A DNA stretch of 64,000 nt from Macrostomum hystrix. Its lineage: Eukaryota > Platyhelminthes > Macrostomidae. Of the stretch, positions 1 through 10,339 are shown one piece after another. The stretch spans positions 2,480,001-2,544,000 of the forward strand of contig CATNEN010000031.1 in NCBI GenBank assembly GCA_950097015.1, written 5' to 3'. The position numbers and the translations under genes are program-made. Each line of letters opens with the position of its first letter. Within the stretch, counting starts at the first letter, position 1. A model generated the notes under the pieces. That model worked only from the letters and a program-made list of their open reading frames with translations. It made no database searches and was not told the DNA's origin.

Positions 1-17
1 GTAACGTGTAGGGTACC

Positions 18-473
18 ATGTGGAAACATCAAACACACCATAGTCTACACTCAAGACTGCTAAAAGCGTACGCATCTAAACGGCCAAAGGGCCAAGGCCG
101 CCGCAACGTGCCCGTCAATGCCGCCATCCGGCCGCTGTTCATCAGCACCGATGATGCCAGGAGCCGACCGGCCGCCGAGACTGTCAGCGCCAGGTGCACG
201 AGCGCCAATGAGGCTGCACCCTCCCTGGACGCTGGCAGTGAGCCACAGCAGCAGCAGCAGCAAACTGACTTGAAGCAGATGGTGAGCATGCTGTTGCCCC
301 TGTTCACCCGCTCTCTGACCCAGGTGATTGTGCGGGCCCTGTCCAGACCGCCTGGTGAGCTCCTCACGGTAGAATCGACCAGTAAAATGGTTGAGGACAT
401 TGTGCGGGCTGTCCTCCAGGACGTGTCTGGCATGGCCTCCGCCGCCACCGGGGTCGTGGGCCCAGGCAGCTAA
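18..473 (+). CDS. Hypothetical LINE ORF1 (C-terminal part or truncated)
   Basis: A 151-residue frame opens at an ATG preceded by an in-frame TAG at 9-11 and closes at TAA 471-473, just ahead of the endonuclease frame. The N-terminal half is basic. A six-glutamine run near residue 78 is followed by a hydrophobic stretch (MVSMLLPLFTRSLTQVIV, about residues 88-105) and a short amphipathic tail. No CCHC zinc knuckles, usual in Jockey-type ORF1 proteins, are visible, so this may be only the tail of a longer ORF1 broken upstream, or unrelated leader sequence. Its position directly 5' of ORF2 is the main reason to call it ORF1. ORF2 lies in a different frame. Confidence 0.45.
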   Translation: MWKHQTHHSLHSRLLKAYASKRPKGQGRRNVPVNAAIRPLFISTDDARSRPAAETVSARCTSANEAAPSLDAGSEPQQQQQQTDLKQMVSMLLPLFTRSLTQVIVRALSRPPGELLTVESTSKMVEDIVRAVLQDVSGMASAATGVVGPGS

Positions 474-540
474 ACCAGAAAACTGGAAATTCCTTAATTT
501 AAATGGGAACCCCATTACCCAGACAACGGGTCTGAAAATT

Positions 541-3330
541 ATGCACCTCAACTGCAGAGGGTTTCACCCGAAAAGCAGAGAACTCACCCAATGGGTCATT
601 AGTCAAGAGATAGACATTGCTCTCTTCTCTGAAACCATTCTCAAGAGTTCGCACACGGTCCAGATCCCTGGCTACTCCATCATCCGATACGACACTCCGC
701 ATGTCAGACGCGGCTTGCTCCTTGCTCACTCACCGCGCGTCAAACTCACCAATGTTCGCTTGCACTACGACAACGTGAACCATGAAGCCATCTCCTGCAC
801 CGTCAGCCTGTCTGACAACTCTCACGGTGCCGACTTTAATCTGGCTCTGGTGTACAGGTCTCCGGCACCTTACCACCTGAACCTGAACCTACTCAAGAGC
901 CTGGTCTCGCGCAGACGCAGTGTTCTCCTTGGCGACCTCAATGCCAGACACCGCTTCCTTGGCGGTGACAGCAGCAACAACAAGGCTGGCCATGAGCTGT
1001 ACGACTGGCTCTCTGAAGGTCCGACCTCGCCCACCATCCTCAATCAAGTTGGCCAGTTCACCAGAATCGCCACCAAGAATGGCGTCACTTCCAGGAATGT
1101 CTTGGACCTCGGCCTGGCCACGGAGGACTTTCTGCCCTTTGTGCAGGACTTTGCAGTCGGTCCTGACCTGGACAGCGACCACCTGCCAATCATCCTCACC
1201 CTCAACATTCAGTCGGCAAAGTGGGCAGGTCCCGCTAAGCCGAAAAACTTTTCCAAAACCGACTGGGATCAGTTCAGGCTGAGAATTAGTGAAGCCCTTC
1301 TTCCTGACCAGCCGACTCGCCTATCGAGTGCTCAGCAAATCGACGCCGAGGTCGAGCTCATCACAAAAGCCATCCACACGGTCATTGAGTCGACTGTGCC
1401 AGACTGTGGTGGCCGAAATGCTCTGCCCAAGCACATCCTTGAGCTGATCAAAGAGCGCCGACGACTCAGACGCCTCTTCAACAGCACCGGGGATGAAAAC
1501 TTTAAAAGGCTGGCCAACCAAATGGCCAACAGGATCAAAAGGGAAATCACTTCCTTCCAGAGCGGCAAGCTCACCAAGCTGTGTGAGAATGTTGTCGAGA
1601 ACAGCAAGAACAGCAAGGTCAAGAACTTCTGGCATGACACCAGGAAGCTGATGGGCAAGTTCAAGCCCAGCTCCATTCCAACCCTCACTTCGGGTCAAAC
1701 CAGTGCGCACACTGATCTGGAGAAAGCGAACCTTCTCGCTGCCACTCAGGACTCAAAGATGCGCCCAGTCCCATCAACTTGTGACCAGCTCAAACAGGAG
1801 GTGGCCGAAGTGGCCAAGTTCATCGCTTTCTATCCGATTCCGGCCGACATCAATGGCATAGCCACTCACCCGCTTGAAGCCGCATTCACTGTAGCCGACA
1901 CAGTGTGGGAGCTTGAGCACCTCAAGCCTGATGGAGCACCCGGGCTGGATAAGATTCCCAATCGAGTGCTCAAACTCGGCCTTGAAAGCGTGGCGATCAC
2001 CAGGATCACCAGACTCTTTAACGCCTGCTTCAGTCAAGGGATCTTCCCCAGCGCTTGGAAGAAAGCTGTGGTGACAATGATCCCGAAGCCTGACAAACCG
2101 CCAGACAATCCAAACTCGTACAGGCCAATCAGCCTGACCTCTTGCTTAGGCAAGGTGTTTGAGAAGCTGATTGCCAAGAGACTCTCCAAATACCTTGAAG
2201 ACAAGAACATTCTTGGCGATGACCAATGCGCTTATCGCAAAGTCCACTCCACCTACGACAACCTGTGCCGACTGGTGCAGGACATGATGGTCGCAAAGTG
2301 CAAAGCAAAGAGGGCCGCTGCAGTCTTCCTTGATGTAGAGGCGGCCTTTGACTCTGCCTGGCACGACATGCTCAGGAGCCGCATGCTCAACGCTGGCTTT
2401 CCTTCGATGCTGACGCGCATCCTGTCTGACTACCTCAGGAACAGGTACATCCAGGTGCGAGTCAACAACTCGCTCAGTGAGCTGATCAGAATCCTAGCTG
2501 GCGTACCTCAGGGAGGCATCTTGAGTCCTCTCCTGTACCTGCTGTACGTCAGCACAATGCCGATTCCTGAAAATCCAAACGTGAAACGCAGTCAATTTGC
2601 AGACGACATGGCCATCTGGGCCTCCGCAGACACCTTTGCTGGTCTGCGGACATGCCTCCAGAGCTACCTCAGACAAGTCTGGGAGTGGTGCGGAAAGCAA
2701 GGCATCAGACTGAATGCCGACAAGAGCAAGGCCATCGCCTTCAACTACAAGCCGACAGCTCGCGCCGACTTGCGACCCAAACTGCAGCTGGGGCAGACGG
2801 TGGTCCCCTACTGTCAGGAAGTAAAATTTCTAGGTGTCCTCCTCGACGCCAATCTTTGCCTGAATAAACACGTCGACATCATGGCGAATACGTGCAGGGC
2901 CATTGTCATGTCCCTGTGCCGCATCGCCAAGATCACCAAACTGAGCAGCGTCACTCTCAGAATGCTGTACAGGGCCTACGGTGAGAGCGCTCTCACCTAC
3001 GGCGCCCCAATCTTGACTCTGATCTGCGTCACCAATCAGATCAAGCTACAAAAGATCCAGAACCTTGCTCTGCGAATCTGCTACGGTGTGCCTTCCTACC
3101 TGAGCACCGAGTACCTTCACAAACTGGCCGGCATGCCAATGCTCTCGGCCAGAGTCAAACAGCTCGGTGTGGCCTGGCTGCTCAAGATGAGAGCAGCTCG
3201 GCTGCACGGCTTCCACATCGAGCCGGAGCTGCCTCGCGCTCCGGGCCGTGTCCCCATCCTCAATGTCCTGTGGGCTACCCTGAGGCGGGGACAAATCAAC
3301 AGGCAGAACCGACTCCAAATCCAGGGTTGA
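541..3330 (+). CDS. LINE ORF2: endonuclease / reverse transcriptase
   Basis: A 929-residue frame from ATG 541. It is open back to about 391, but upstream it has no ATG, only TTG. The N-terminal EEP endonuclease shows its motifs in order: the Asn block (MHLNCRGF), the catalytic Glu (ALFSET), YRSP, LLGDLNARH with catalytic Asp and Asn, and SDHLP with the final Asp/His. The RT follows with SYRPISLTSCLGKVFEKLI, FLDVEAAFDSAW, GVPQGGILSPLLY and the catalytic FADD, then a thumb and C-terminal region. This protein would nick target DNA and copy the element RNA (target-primed reverse transcription). The only in-frame ATG lies inside endonuclease motif 1, so real translation may start upstream by reinitiation or frameshift after ORF1. 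No RNase H was recognised. No breaks are seen. Confidence 0.9.
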   Translation: MHLNCRGFHPKSRELTQWVISQEIDIALFSETILKSSHTVQIPGYSIIRYDTPHVRRGLLLAHSPRVKLTNVRLHYDNVNHEAISCTVSLSDNSHGADFNLALVYRSPAPYHLNLNLLKSLVSRRRSVLLGDLNARHRFLGGDSSNNKAGHELYDWLSEGPTSPTILNQVGQFTRIATKNGVTSRNVLDLGLATEDFLPFVQDFAVGPDLDSDHLPIILTLNIQSAKWAGPAKPKNFSKTDWDQFRLRISEALLPDQPTRLSSAQQIDAEVELITKAIHTVIESTVPDCGGRNALPKHILELIKERRRLRRLFNSTGDENFKRLANQMANRIKREITSFQSGKLTKLCENVVENSKNSKVKNFWHDTRKLMGKFKPSSIPTLTSGQTSAHTDLEKANLLAATQDSKMRPVPSTCDQLKQEVAEVAKFIAFYPIPADINGIATHPLEAAFTVADTVWELEHLKPDGAPGLDKIPNRVLKLGLESVAITRITRLFNACFSQGIFPSAWKKAVVTMIPKPDKPPDNPNSYRPISLTSCLGKVFEKLIAKRLSKYLEDKNILGDDQCAYRKVHSTYDNLCRLVQDMMVAKCKAKRAAAVFLDVEAAFDSAWHDMLRSRMLNAGFPSMLTRILSDYLRNRYIQVRVNNSLSELIRILAGVPQGGILSPLLYLLYVSTMPIPENPNVKRSQFADDMAIWASADTFAGLRTCLQSYLRQVWEWCGKQGIRLNADKSKAIAFNYKPTARADLRPKLQLGQTVVPYCQEVKFLGVLLDANLCLNKHVDIMANTCRAIVMSLCRIAKITKLSSVTLRMLYRAYGESALTYGAPILTLICVTNQIKLQKIQNLALRICYGVPSYLSTEYLHKLAGMPMLSARVKQLGVAWLLKMRAARLHGFHIEPELPRAPGRVPILNVLWATLRRGQINRQNRLQIQG

Positions 3331-3793
3331 GCAGTCTCTGACACCTATGGCCCTGAAAGAAAACCAAAATGAAACTCAAATATAGCTGCCTGAGCTTAAG
3401 AGGGCTGGTGAGCAGTGCTCAGCTGCTCAAATATTCCATTTTTTACGCTTTTTTCCTACTGACTTAATATATTTTATTGCCTATGAGTACTAATGGCTGT
3501 ATTGTCACTTTTGCTCTTTGCTCACAAACTGCAAGCTTTTATATTATTTAATTTTTTTATTAAAATATTTATTATCCATTTATTTACTTATTTACTAATA
3601 ATTTACTAATTTCTATGTTTGATATCCGTATAAAATAATCTAAATCGAATCGCTGTAAATTTTTAATAAATTCGGTTAAATATATCTTAAAATTCAGCGG
3701 TAGAGTTTTTCGAAACTGATCCGCGCCCCAGTCCTTTGGGGAATTCGTTTTAACAACAAACGGCCAAAGGGCAAATTGGCCAGGCGACATAAC
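3331..3793. other. LINE 3' UTR and AT-rich flank, no gene seen
   Basis: AT-rich sequence after the LINE stop with several poly-T and poly-A runs near 3540-3600. Short frames here are not supported by any domain or composition signal. Confidence 0.6.
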
Positions 3794-3800
3794 GCCTAAC

Positions 3801-4677
3801 GACGTATTAATTTCCCGATTGACATGGTTCACATTCACATTCACATTCAAACAAGAGTATTGTAACTTAAAAAATAACCATTCAATTACAGCGAAACTTA
3901 CAAGATCTTCTGATGCAATTAAGATAACGTTCCAAAATAAATATAATTTATTTTTGTCAATGCATAAAAGAATTACACAGCTTTGAAGTTTGTTCCTATC
4001 TCCGCAGTGTATATTCTTGTACTTTCAAAAAGTAACTTCTACTGCATCAATCGCAGTGAAAATTTACAAAACCTCTGATGCAATCGAGTTGTTTGGATGT
4101 GTTAAATTTCAGGCTGATTCATGAAAGCGTCTGCGGGTTATTCAATGTTAAAGTGTGTTCGTATCTCCGTAGTGTATTTTTGGGAGCCAGCTTGACATTC
4201 GCAGGCAGACACTTCTACTGCATCAATCGCAATGAAAATTTACAAAACCTCTGATGCAATCGAGTTGATTGGATGTGTAAAATTTCAGGCTGATTCATGA
4301 AAGCGTCTGCGGGTTATTCAATGTTAAAGTGTGTTTCGTATCTCCGTAGTGTATTTTTGGGAGCCAGCTTGACATTCGCAGGCAGACACTTCTACTGCAT
4401 CAATCGCAATGAAAATTTACAAAACCTCTGATGCAATCGAGTTGATTGGATGTGTAAAATTTCATGCTGATTCATGAAAGCGTCTGCGGGTTATTCAATG
4501 TTAAAGTGTGTTCGTATCTCCGTAGTGTATTTTTGGGAGCCAGCTTGACATTCGCAGGCAGACACTTCTACTGCCTCAATCGCAATGAAAATTTACAAAA
4601 CCTCTGATGCAATCGAGTTGATTGGATGTGTAAAATTTCAGACTGATTCATGAAAAGCGTCTGCGGGTTATTCAATG
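3801..4677 (+). repeat. Left inverted arm with 176-177-bp subterminal repeats
   Basis: After about 235 bp of unique arm sequence, copies begin at 4035, 4211, 4388 and 4564, each opening ACTTCTACTGC and containing CCTCTGATGCAATCGAG and CTGCGGGTTATTCAATG. Spacing is 176, 177 and 176 bp. The last copy is cut at 4677 by the LTR. Confidence 0.85.
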
Positions 4678-5395
4678 TGTTGTGATTTAATAGTTTCTAT
4701 GTACTGTATTTAATAGTTTCTATGTACTGTATTTTTCGGTGCACTTTCACAGTCGCGTTGCACTTTGAGTCGCCCCCCTGCCCCTTTCTTGCTCTGCGCC
4801 TGCCTGCCTATCAATTTCTCCCACCCCTGGCGTCTGATTGGTTGAGCTAAGACGTTGGGTACCCCCGGTTATTGTCATCTTCCGTTCATGCCCTCTCATT
4901 GGTTCGCGGCTCGCCCAGTTGTCTTATTGACCCTGCGTGATTGGTGAGGCTGCGACTGGTTCTCTCTCTTACTGTCTCTTACTTTCTCTCTCTACCCTGC
5001 AGCTTAGCCGTGATCGGGTATTACCCTGCTCACCCTGGGTGAGCAGGTCTTATTTATTGGCGTGCGCGCGCTCGTCCCCCTCTGACGTGACTGTTTTGTT
5101 TTGTTGAGCACCCCAACCACCGCCTACCAGACAAAATACATCAACTCAGCCAGCTCTCCCGAGCGCAAACCCGCACTGCAAGCCTACGTAAGTGTCGTCT
5201 GCCTCTGTCTTTTCGGGTTCAGTCACTAGGACTTTGTCGCCAGGGCCTGTGCATTCGTTGCGACCTTGGTTGCCGGCTTACTGCCTGTGCGTCTAGTGCG
5301 ACAGTAGGCCGACACATAGTAGGACGGAAGTGCTGAACCTCCCTGCTCGTCCTGAGCGAGAGGCGAAGCCGGCTGGCCCGTCTCGGGACACAACA
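4678..5395 (+). repeat. 5' LTR of a retrotransposon (718 bp)
   Basis: The block begins TGTTGTG and ends CACAACA, a perfect 7-bp terminal inversion with the TG...CA ends of LTRs, and it is followed directly by a primer-binding site and a gag gene. Near its 5' end a 22-23-bp segment (TTTAATAGTTTCTATGTACT) is duplicated in tandem. Three ATTGG boxes (inverted CCAAT) lie at 4837, 4898 and 4940, as expected for a U3 promoter. No second LTR exists downstream, so the retroelement is broken. Confidence 0.8.
4837..4944 (+). promoter_or_regulatory. Triple inverted-CCAAT (ATTGG) cluster in LTR U3
   Basis: ATTGG occurs at 4837, 4898 and 4940 in similar contexts (CTGATTGGTTGAG, CTCATTGGTTCG, GTGATTGGTGAG). 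Repeated CCAAT boxes are common NF-Y-bound promoter parts; function here is inferred. Confidence 0.4.
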
Positions 5396-5396
5396 T

Positions 5397-5414
5397 TGGT
5401 GTCGTGACCAGGAT
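5397..5414 (+). other. Primer-binding site for minus-strand DNA synthesis
   Basis: Right after the LTR, TGGTGTCGTGACCAGGAT starts with TGG, the complement of a tRNA 3' CCA. Its reverse complement could form the acceptor strand and part of the T arm of a tRNA. I could not identify which tRNA. Confidence 0.65.
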
Positions 5415-5559
5415 AGTTCGTGCCTGTTAGGATCCTCGACCCCATGTGTTAATTAGCTTAGGGATTCTGTTCAGGAGGGGTGTTTTCTAGGACTTTTGTC
5501 AGTGCTTTGTTGTTGCCGTGAGATTTTTTATCTTGTGATTCGAGGATTTTGTTGTCGTC

Positions 5560-6738
5560 ATGGGAGACGAAGGAGTGAATCGCCTCGTGGAGCTGATGAC
5601 TGCTTCGGTGCGTCGGACCTTGCAGCAGGAGATAAATGCAGCGCAGAATGTCCAGAGGCCAGCGAAGCCGCCGAAGTATTCTAGTGGAGACAACTTTCGC
5701 CTGTGGTTGCAGAAGTTCAACGCTTATTGTGATGCTGCGCAGATTGCGGAGGCCGCTCGAAGGCCGCACCTGCTTAGCTTCTTGGATTTGAATACAGCAT
5801 TTGCAGCGGTGGAGAATCTACAGCTGGGTGAGGATCTGGAATATCAGGAGTTTACGGACGCTCTGTTGGAAAGGTTTCAGCAGCACCGCACGACTGAAGA
5901 TTACCGGATGGAGCTGGAGTCACGAGTGCAGAAGGAGGGCGAGACCTACGAGGCATACGCCGATGCACTGCTGGAGCTGGCGAGGAATGCCTACCCTGAA
6001 GACGAGCTGCCCGCTGAGATTGTCAACAGTTTTGCAAGGGACAGATTCAAGAAGGGCATTAAGGCTACTGAGAGCGTCAAGGAGTACGTGATCCTTCAAC
6101 AGCCTGCTACTCTCGCTGAGGCTGTGCGTTGCGTTCGACGAAAGGAGGCAGCTACTCTAGCCGCCAAGACGTCAGGCTCGGACCAGACCTCCAGGAAGAC
6201 GACATCAGGTGTGGCTGCCGTGGACACCAGAGCCGCCAGTTCAGAAGGTTTTGGAGCGCTTCAGCAGCGGATCCGTGAGCTGGAAGACCAACTGAAGCGG
6301 CTGAGCCAGACGCCGCCTCCTCGACAGTCTGCTGCACCGTCGCCTGCTGGGTCTGCGCGTCCGCGCGGCCCGGGGCCCGGGTTGCTAGGAGACAGGGGGG
6401 CCTGCGCGTACGCCGCGACCCCTAGTCGTCTAGCAGAGCAACAGCAGAGGCAGCATGGTGCTTGCTTTCAGTGCGGAGACGTCGGCCACCTAGCGCGTGA
6501 GTGTCCTAGTCGCGTCGGAAGGATGCAGCAACCGCCACCGAGCACAGCAGCGATGACTGTTGGTCCAAGGCGTTGCTACGCGTGCAACCAGCCAGGTCAT
6601 CTGGCCAAGAATTGTCGGTTGGGAAACTTCAGCAGGGCGAAAACTGATTTATTCGTTCAAAAATACTACAATAAGACACTTAAACAACTCAACACTAAAA
6701 AATTCTCATTAAATCACACAGCCCCTCTTTTACTGTAA
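5560..6738 (+). pseudogene. gag: Ty3/gypsy-type Gag, 3'-truncated, pol missing
   Basis: The frame opens at ATG 5560, about 160 bp after the primer-binding site. Residues 30-200 form a capsid-like helical domain of retrotransposon-gag type (PKYSSGDNFRLWLQKFNAY near the start). A coiled stretch near 225-245 and a Pro/Ser/Gly-rich linker follow. Two CCHC zinc knuckles close the recognisable part: CFQCGDVGHLARECPS and CYACNQPGHLAKNC (CX2CX4HX4C). Soon after the second knuckle, near 6635, composition switches to Asn/Lys/Leu-rich and the frame ends at 6738 inside unrelated sequence. Protease, reverse transcriptase, RNase H and integrase are absent, so this is a dead 5' fragment. The protein would package element RNA in a virus-like particle. 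Confidence 0.85.
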
Positions 6739-6795
6739 AAAAACTACACAGGCTGATTTATAAGCCCGCGAAGATCAATTGCCTTGAATTCATTG
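6640..6795. other. Junction sequence between gag fragment and right arm
   Basis: About 155 bp matching neither the gag nor the foldback arms. On the minus strand it contains TTATAAA and, 110-120 bp later, AATAAA, which could mark another retroelement terminus, but no partner copy is in the window. Confidence 0.35.
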
Positions 6796-7557
6796 CGAGC
6801 TGATGTCAAGCTGCACTGGCTCCCAAAAATACACTTCGGAGATACGAAACACACTTTAACATTGAATAACCCGAAGACGCTTTCATGAATCAGTCTGAAA
6901 TTTTACACATCCAATCAACTCGATTGCATCAGAGGTTTTGTAAATTTGCATTGCGATTGAGGCAGTAGAAGTGTCTGCCTGCGAATGTCAAGCTGGCTCC
7001 CAAAAATACACTACGGAGATACGAAACACACTTTAACATTGAATAACCCGCAGACGCTTTCATGAATCAGTCTGAAATTTTACACATCCAATCAACTCGA
7101 TTGCATCAGAGGTTTTGTAAATTTTCATTGCGATTGATGCAGTAGAAGTGTCTGCCTGCGAATGTCAAGCTGGCTCCCAAAAATACACTACGGAGATACG
7201 AACACACTTTAACATTGAATAACCCGCAGACGCTTTTCAAGAATCAGTCTGAAATTTTACACATCCAATCAACTCGATTGCATCAGAGGTTTTGTAAATT
7301 TTCATTGCGATTGATGCAGTAGAAGTTACTTTTTGAAAGTACAAGAATATACACTGCGGAGATAGGAACAAACTTCAAAGCTGTGTAATTCTTTTATGCA
7401 TTGACAAAAATAAATTATATTTATTTTGGAACGTTATCTTAGTTGCATCAGAAGATCTTGTAAGTTTCGCTGTAATTGAATGGTTATTTTTTAAGTTACA
7501 ATACTCTTGTTTGAATGTGAATGTGAATGTGAATGTCAATCGGGAAATTAATACGTC
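6795..7557 (-). repeat. Right inverted arm of the foldback element
   Basis: Reverse complement of the left arm. Monomers carry CTGGCTCCCAAAAATACAC and CATTGAATAACCCGCAGACG. About three repeat copies are followed by the unique outer arm (7325-7557). Differences from the left arm are scattered substitutions and a few single-base indels. Confidence 0.85.
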
Positions 7558-7564
7558 GCCTAAC

Positions 7565-7849
7565 GCCTATTCAATAACAACTAAATTGCTGTAGAATTTG
7601 AATTCTCTCGTTTCTTAGAAACAATACTTAGTCGTTACTTACGTTTCTTTGATATGGATCAAATGGCTGCTATGATAACTATTTGCATTGATCTGATGTA
7701 TTTATTAGTGAAATACTAACTCTTAGCAATTCCATTGTCATTTAACTCATGTAATTTGTTATAGATATTGATATTACTCAAAATTATTCATTGCATGCCA
7801 TGACTTTACATACGTGCATGTGCATTTCATCATTATTATAGATAAAAAT
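7565..7849. other. AT-rich spacer, nothing recognised
   Basis: Unique AT-rich sequence between the foldback element and element A. No ORF, repeat or RNA motif seen. Confidence 0.6.
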
Positions 7850-9183
7850 CCAACTATACTAAATCTCTAAAGTCTGTCTGTCTGTCTGTCTGTGGAATTT
7901 CGATACACAGGCTAAATGCCTCAACCAAATTTGATCGCGTTTTTTGCTAAACATGCCAAATTTTACTGGCATGAGACCTTGAAAATTTCGTTAGTCTGCT
8001 TCAATGCTAACAATATTAAATATTCGAAAAACGAGTTTTCCTATTGCTTTCAATAGGAGGCCAAACAAGGTTAAATTGGAATAGGTCCGGGCACTGTAAG
8101 TTTTATTAGATTGCATCGGTGCTTTTTCTCGCCCGCGCGTGCATTGGTATAGCACAGAACAGGGCCCGATACTCTCAATTGAATGCGATTGCGTCAATGC
8201 TTTTCGACCCGTACGTGCGTTTATAAATTTGTCTCTTGGCTGATTGAGTGATTTCAGACGTACGAGTACATAGCAGATTTCATGATTGGGCTTTTATGAT
8301 GCTCAATGCTAGCGAGACCTCTCCTCCTCCTTTCTATCCATAAACCTGCAGCCTTTCTATTGTCAAACCTTGTCTCGACTTCGATCATTGTGCCGCTTTC
8401 TTTTCATCTAGCTCCGAAGTAAAGTACTTTAATGCTATTGTAGAATGCAGGTAGAATTTCAGCATCGGTTTTGTTACTGCTTCTTTTTCTTCTAATCTTC
8501 TAAACATCAGCAGTTAAAAACGTAAGTTCCTGTTTATTAGTATTTTTTGGGCATTTTTGGTTCGAGTATAAATAGTAAGCGCTTTTGGTTAGCTACTGTC
8601 GAAGCAGATATTTGTTAGCTTTATTATTCCTGTACTCGCTTTCAGAAAATAGTATTCGTTTTCGAGTAAAGCAGCAAGTTTTATTCGATAATAAAACTTC
8701 GGAAATATTTTTGTGCATAGCTGCAGGCGTTATCACAATTGAGAACTGCAAGAAAAAAATATTGAGCGCAGCTAAGAGCGTAAATTATTTCAAATTTTTC
8801 TATTTTTTGAGCATTGTTTTAAGCGTTATTCGATCAAAAAATAGCTTATTTAATAATAATAATTATAAAACTTTATTCGACGAACACTGATCGAAACCGT
8901 TTTCTAAAGTGCTCAACGATTTTCTAAATGTGTCCAACGATTTTCTAAATGTGTTTAACAGTTTTCTAAATGTATCTACCGTGCCACATGTAACAGGAGA
9001 TGTAACAGGAGATATTTGTTGCCTTCTGGGCTGAGTAAAACGATGGACACATCGTTTCTATGCTATTTGGGGGCAATGGTTTCCTGTCAAAGAAAAAGGG
9101 CGAAAATTTCTTGCTGCGAGTTTGGTAGCCTGCAAGTAGCCTCCATTCTGGTATTATGGAGGTTCTCTTCTGTTTGGAGAACA
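7850..9183 (+). other. 5' module shared by elements A and B
   Basis: Nearly identical to 11821-13149 apart from scattered substitutions and small indels. AT-rich, no long ATG-initiated ORF, and a (GTCT)5-like run at about 7872-7893. Contains TTAAATATTCGAAAAACGAG, which also occurs in diverged form in the C/D 5' module. No coding domain recognised. Confidence 0.7.
8567..8574 (+). promoter_or_regulatory. Candidate TATA box in element A
   Basis: TATAAATA in the context TTCGAGTATAAATAGTAAGC. It is kept exactly in element B (12545-12552). A Pol II start about 30 bp downstream is possible but not demonstrated. Confidence 0.35.
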
Positions 9184-10134
9184 TTAGTTCTCTGCTGCTG
9201 GGGGAATTAGTTCTCTGCTGCTGGGGGAATTAGTTCTCTGCTGCTGGGGGAATTAGTTCTCTGCTGCTGGGGGAATTAGTTCTCTGCTGCTGGGAGTATT
9301 AGTTCTCTGTTGCTGTGGGAATTAGTTCTCTGCTGCTGGGGGAATTAGTTCTCTGCTGCTGGGAGTATTAGTTCTCTGTTGCTGGGGGAATTAGTTCTCT
9401 GCTGCTGGGGGAATTAGTTCTCTGCTGCTGGGGGAATTAGTTCTCTGCTGCTGGGGGAATTAGTTCTCTGCTGCTGGGGGAATTAGTTCTCTGCTGCTGG
9501 GGGAATTAGTTCTCTGCTGCTGGGAGTATTAGTTCTCTGTTGCTGTGGGAATTAGTTCTCTGCTGCTGGGGGAATTAGTTCTCTGCTGCTGGGAGTATTA
9601 GTTCTCTGTTGCTGTGGGAATTAGTTCTCTGCTGCTGGGGGAATTAGTTCTCTGCTGCTGGGGGAATTAGTTCTCTGCTGCTGGGGGAATTAGTTCTCTG
9701 CTGCTGGGAGTATTAGTTCTCTGTTGCTGGGGGAATTAGTTCTCTGCTGCTGGGGGAATTAGTTCTCTGCTGCTGGGGGAATTAGTTCTCTGCTGCTGGG
9801 GGAATTAGTTCTCTGCTGCTGGGAGTATTAGTTCTCTGCTGCTGGGGGAATTAGTTCTCTGCTGCTGGGGGAATTAGTTCTCTGTTGCTGGGGGAATTAG
9901 TTCTCTGCTGCTGGGGGAATTAGTTCTCTGCTGCTGGGGGAATTAGTTCTCTGCTGCTGGGGGAATTAGCTCTCTGCTGCTGGGGGAATTAGTTCTCTGC
10001 TGCTGGGAGTATTAGTTCTCTGTTGCTGGGGGAATTAGTTCTCTGCTGCTGGGGGAATTAGTTCTCTGCTGCTGGGGGAATTAGTTCTCTGCTGCTGGGG
10101 GAATTAGTTCTCTGCTGCTGGGTTAATTAGTTCT
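9184..10134 (+). repeat. 23-bp minisatellite, TTAGTTCTCTGCTGCTGGGG type
   Basis: About 41 tandem copies of a 23-bp unit with core TTAGTTCTCTGCTGCTGGGG. Variants with GGGAGTA or GTTGCTG recur in blocks, a sign of segmental amplification. The array sits between the 5' module and the second 23-bp array. Confidence 0.95.
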
Positions 10135-10339
10135 CATGGCAAAACCAGCGTTTGAATCATTCTAAGCCAGAGTCTGAATCATGGCTAAACCAGAGCTTGA
10201 ATCATGGCTAAACAAGAGTTTGAATCATGGCTAAACCAGAGTTTGAATCATGGCTAAATTTAAGTTTGAATCATGGCTAAACCAGAGTCTCAATCATGGC
10301 TAAACCAGAGCTTGAATCATGGCTAAACAAGAGTCTGAA
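10135..10339 (+). repeat. Short 23-bp ATGGCTAAACC-type minisatellite in A
   Basis: About nine copies of the unit with core ATGGCTAAACCAGAGTTTGA, the same family that fills element C. Confidence 0.9.

Larger units (their letters stand above)
1..3580 (+). mobile_element. Jockey-like non-LTR retrotransposon (LINE), 5' end outside or lost
   Basis: Two overlapping-region ORFs, the second encoding an apurinic-type endonuclease followed by a reverse transcriptase, define a non-LTR retrotransposon. The order EEP then RT and the block spellings (SETILKSS in the endonuclease, GVPQGGILSPLLY and FADD in the RT) fit the Jockey superfamily; clade assignment is by eye only. The 3' UTR after 3330 is AT-rich, and no clear poly(A) or target duplication was found, so the 3' boundary is approximate. 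The 5' end runs off the window. ORF2 has no stop or frameshift, so the copy is young or under selection. Confidence 0.85.
3801..7557. mobile_element. Foldback element with long inverted arms and captured retroelement
   Basis: Two long arms are reverse complements: about 3801-4677 and about 6795-7557. Both outer ends read GACGTATTAATTTCCCG inward, followed by a short CACATT/GAATGT repeat, a unique stretch of about 200 bp and then several 176-177-bp direct repeats. The 7-bp sequence GCCTAAC sits immediately outside both ends (3794-3800 and 7558-7564), a plausible target-site duplication. No transposase is present, so the element would be non-autonomous. The centre is replaced by an LTR plus gag fragment (4678 to about 6640) and 150 bp of unassigned sequence. 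Long internally repetitive inverted arms are typical of foldback (FB/TU-like) DNA transposons; the superfamily cannot be named. Confidence 0.8.

Noticed and set aside
3584-3850. 88-codon minus-strand frame
   Set aside because: Starts in the CATTCA microrepeat of the foldback end and crosses the element boundary; no support.
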